Shown here: positions 62,644 through 64,000 of the stretch, one piece after another
Layout: every line of letters begins with the position of its first letter
Numbering within the stretch: position 1 is the first letter of the stretch
From: Paracoccus alkanivorans
Lineage (GTDB): Bacteria > Pseudomonadota > Alphaproteobacteria > Rhodobacterales > Rhodobacteraceae
Reading direction: 5' to 3'
Assembly (NCBI RefSeq): GCF_003697785.1
Contig: NZ_QOKZ01000002.1
Location: forward strand, 496,001-560,000
Length of the DNA: 64,000 nt
Notes under the pieces: generated by a model
What the model was told of the DNA's origin: nothing
Seen by the model: only the letters and a program-made list of their open reading frames with translations
Databases searched by the model: none
Position numbers and translations under genes: made by a program

Positions 62644-63477
62644 TTAGCCGGGCACGGGCGGTTGCGCCAGTTCCGTCGCCATCGCCCACCAGCCATGCCG
62701 TTGCAAGGTTTCGGCGGATTCCGCGGCCCGAGGGGCGGTATCGAAAATGCCGAAACATGTCGCGCCCGAGCCGGACATGCGCGCGAATCCGGCACCCATG
62801 GCGTTCAGTGCCGCCAGCACCTCGCCGATCACCGGGGCAAGATGGCGTGCGGGAGCCTCCAGATCGTTCCTCGTGCCGCGCAGCCATCGGATCAGCGCCT
62901 CGGCAGCCGCGAAGTCGGGGATCTCCGGCAGGGCCGGGTTTTCGCGCTGTTCCAGCGCCGCGAAGACCTGCGGCGTGGACAAAGCCACGCCCGGATTGAC
63001 CAGCACCAGATGCAGGGGCGGAAGAGCGGGAAGCGGAACGATCCTCTCTCCGATCCCCTGCATCCGGGCGGGAACGGAGGCGAGGCAGACCGGCACGTCG
63101 GCCCCGAGTTGCTGAAGATCGGCAGGCAGGGCATGGCCCAGCCTTTCAAGCCCGCGCAGCACCGCCGCGGCATCCGCGGAACCACCGCCGATGCCGGAGG
63201 CGACGGGCAGGTTCTTGGTCAGGCAAATCCCGATATCGGCCCCGGCAAGGCGCGCGGCACGCAGGCAGAGATTGTCGTCATCGACCGCCAATCCATCGCC
63301 AAACGGACCATCGATGCTTAGCGACAGCGGACCGGGCGACAGGCGCAACTCGTCCCCGAGCGAAGTAAAACAGACCAGCGAATCAAGCAGGTGATAGCCG
63401 TCCGTCCGCCGGCCGGTCACATGCAGCGCCAGATTCAGCTTGGCCGGGGCCGGTTCGGACAGGCACGTCACGGACAT
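62644..63477 (-). CDS. ispE: 4-diphosphocytidyl-2-C-methyl-D-erythritol kinase
   Basis: 277-residue GHMP-family kinase, fourth step of the MEP isoprenoid pathway. It has [21 protein letters not shown] near the N-terminus (in part), the ATP-binding loop [16 protein letters not shown] and the C-terminal [18 protein letters not shown]. The start is 6 nt after the TPR gene stop and the stop 28 bp before the pdxJ start. It supplies the isoprenoid backbone used, for example, for undecaprenyl phosphate and ubiquinone. Confidence 0.95.
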   Translation of the reverse strand: MSVTCLSEPAPAKLNLALHVTGRRTDGYHLLDSLVCFTSLGDELRLSPGPLSLSIDGPFGDGLAVDDDNLCLRAARLAGADIGICLTKNLPVASGIGGGSADAAAVLRGLERLGHALPADLQQLGADVPVCLASVPARMQGIGERIVPLPALPPLHLVLVNPGVALSTPQVFAALEQRENPALPEIPDFAAAEALIRWLRGTRNDLEAPARHLAPVIGEVLAALNAMGAGFARMSGSGATCFGIFDTAPRAAESAETLQRHGWWAMATELAQPPVPG

Positions 63478-63483
63478 GAAATA

Positions 63484-64000
63484 TCAATCGGCAGAAGCGG
63501 CACCAGCCTCGGCTTCGGCCTCGGGCTGAGGCAGCTGCTCGCTTTCTCCGGCGGCTTTCTCCTCGGCCAGCACCCTGTCCAGGCCACGTTCCAGCTTGGC
63601 GCGGATGCGGTCGGCATCCACCTCTCCGCTTTCACCGGGTTTCAGCGACAGGGCGCGCTGCCACTGGATTTCCGCCTCGCGCTTGCGGCCGACCTTCCAA
63701 TAGATATCGCCCAGATGATCGTTGACCAGCGGATCCGAGGACATGGTGGCAATCGCCTGCTCCATCGGCTCGACCGCCTCCTCGTAGCGGCCCATGCGGA
63801 AATACGCCCAGGCCAGCGAATCGAGGATATAGCCGTCATCGGGCGACAGCTCGACCGCCTTGCGGATCAGTTCCAGCGCCCGGTCCAGATTCTCGTTCCG
63901 GTCGATCCAGCTGTAACCCAGATAGTTCAGCAGGCTCGGCTCTTCCGGCTGGATCTCGATCGCTTCCAGCAGGTCCTTTTCCGCCCGGTCGAACTGTCCC
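63484..64000 (-). CDS. Tetratricopeptide-repeat protein (5' end outside window)
   Basis: Only the C-terminal 171 residues are visible. At least three TPR motifs can be read (for example LNYLGYSWIDRNENLDRALELIRKAVEL in part, then DSLAWAYFRMGRYEEAVEPMEQAI in part and NDHLGDIYWKVGRKREAEIQWQRAL in part), followed by an acidic, Glu/Ala-rich tail ending in AGAASAD. A TPR protein upstream of ispE is usual in Rhodobacteraceae. It is 6 bp before the ispE start. Partners are unknown. Confidence 0.85.
   Translation of the reverse strand, partial: GQFDRAEKDLLEAIEIQPEEPSLLNYLGYSWIDRNENLDRALELIRKAVELSPDDGYILDSLAWAYFRMGRYEEAVEPMEQAIATMSSDPLVNDHLGDIYWKVGRKREAEIQWQRALSLKPGESGEVDADRIRAKLERGLDRVLAEEKAAGESEQLPQPEAEAEAGAASAD

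Noticed and set aside
1..64000. rRNA, tRNA, CRISPR arrays, insertion sequences, prophage or restriction-modification genes
   Set aside because: I scanned for conserved rRNA/tRNA cores, regularly spaced direct repeats and transposase motifs and found none; this was by eye and short degenerate copies could be missed.

Overview
The window is a 64 kb piece of a high-GC alphaproteobacterial chromosome. Gene content, gene order and protein wording fit Rhodobacteraceae, most likely Paracoccus or a close relative. The supporting features are a division and cell-wall (dcw) cluster with a DUF2484 gene, complete sets for leucine breakdown and part of the ethylmalonyl-CoA pathway, the pdxJ-acpS-lepB-rnc-era-recO block, and an IscR lacking the usual cysteine triad. 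I see no rRNA, tRNA, CRISPR array, insertion sequence or prophage. Almost all of it is ordinary chromosomal DNA.

Region 1 (1-11670, mostly minus strand) is the dcw cluster, read right to left: ftsW, murG, murC, DUF2484, murB, ddlB, ftsQ, ftsA and ftsZ (cut by the window edge). It is broken in three ways: murD is not next to ftsW, a plus-strand YHS-domain gene separates DUF2484 from murB, and an AT-richer Hint-domain gene with a 104-bp dispersed repeat lies between murB and ddlB. Region 2 (11786-18856) is a mixture: a DUF1989 protein, a chromate transporter, iscR without suf genes, a hydrolase, a protein made of two fused HD domains, NAD kinase and glyA with a clear terminator.

Region 3 (18900-29260, minus strand) is one leucine-catabolism operon: isovaleryl-CoA dehydrogenase, two secreted LprI-like proteins, an acyl-CoA synthetase, methylcrotonyl-CoA carboxylase beta, a macrodomain protein, carboxylase alpha, a GST, HMG-CoA lyase and methylglutaconyl-CoA hydratase. 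Its promoter carries a 14-bp palindrome just downstream of the -10. Region 4 (29365-36205) has two cobalamin-related genes, mutL, and the divergent ccr/ecm pair of the ethylmalonyl-CoA pathway. The third pathway gene, mcd, is at 53607. Leucine breakdown yields acetyl-CoA and acetoacetate, the ethylmalonyl-CoA pathway assimilates acetyl-CoA, and Ecm needs the B12 coenzyme whose synthesis cobD serves, so regions 3 and 4 fit one physiological theme. The ccr/ecm and mcd upstream regions share a TTGCGC/TTGCAA motif.

Region 5 (36411-53422) is accessory and housekeeping: an FMN/Fe-S oxidoreductase with a divergent TetR gene, a nitroreductase, a SulP transporter plus universal stress protein behind an unusually structured 220-nt leader, a 57-residue membrane protein, an HNH nuclease, an esterase-AlkA-GntR group, a nucleotidase, a UbiH-type hydroxylase, RNase R, and a TauE-dapE-GNAT group. 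Region 6 (55294-64000) is the conserved ispE-pdxJ-acpS-lepB-rnc-era-recO block, with a TPR gene running off the right edge. Six intergenic gaps carry a TTCTTCTTTG element, most with a GC-rich hairpin beside it. I see no complete undescribed system. The most promising unexplained items are the sulP leader, the shared ethylmalonyl-CoA pathway motif, the macrodomain and LprI genes inside the leucine operon, and the fused HD protein.
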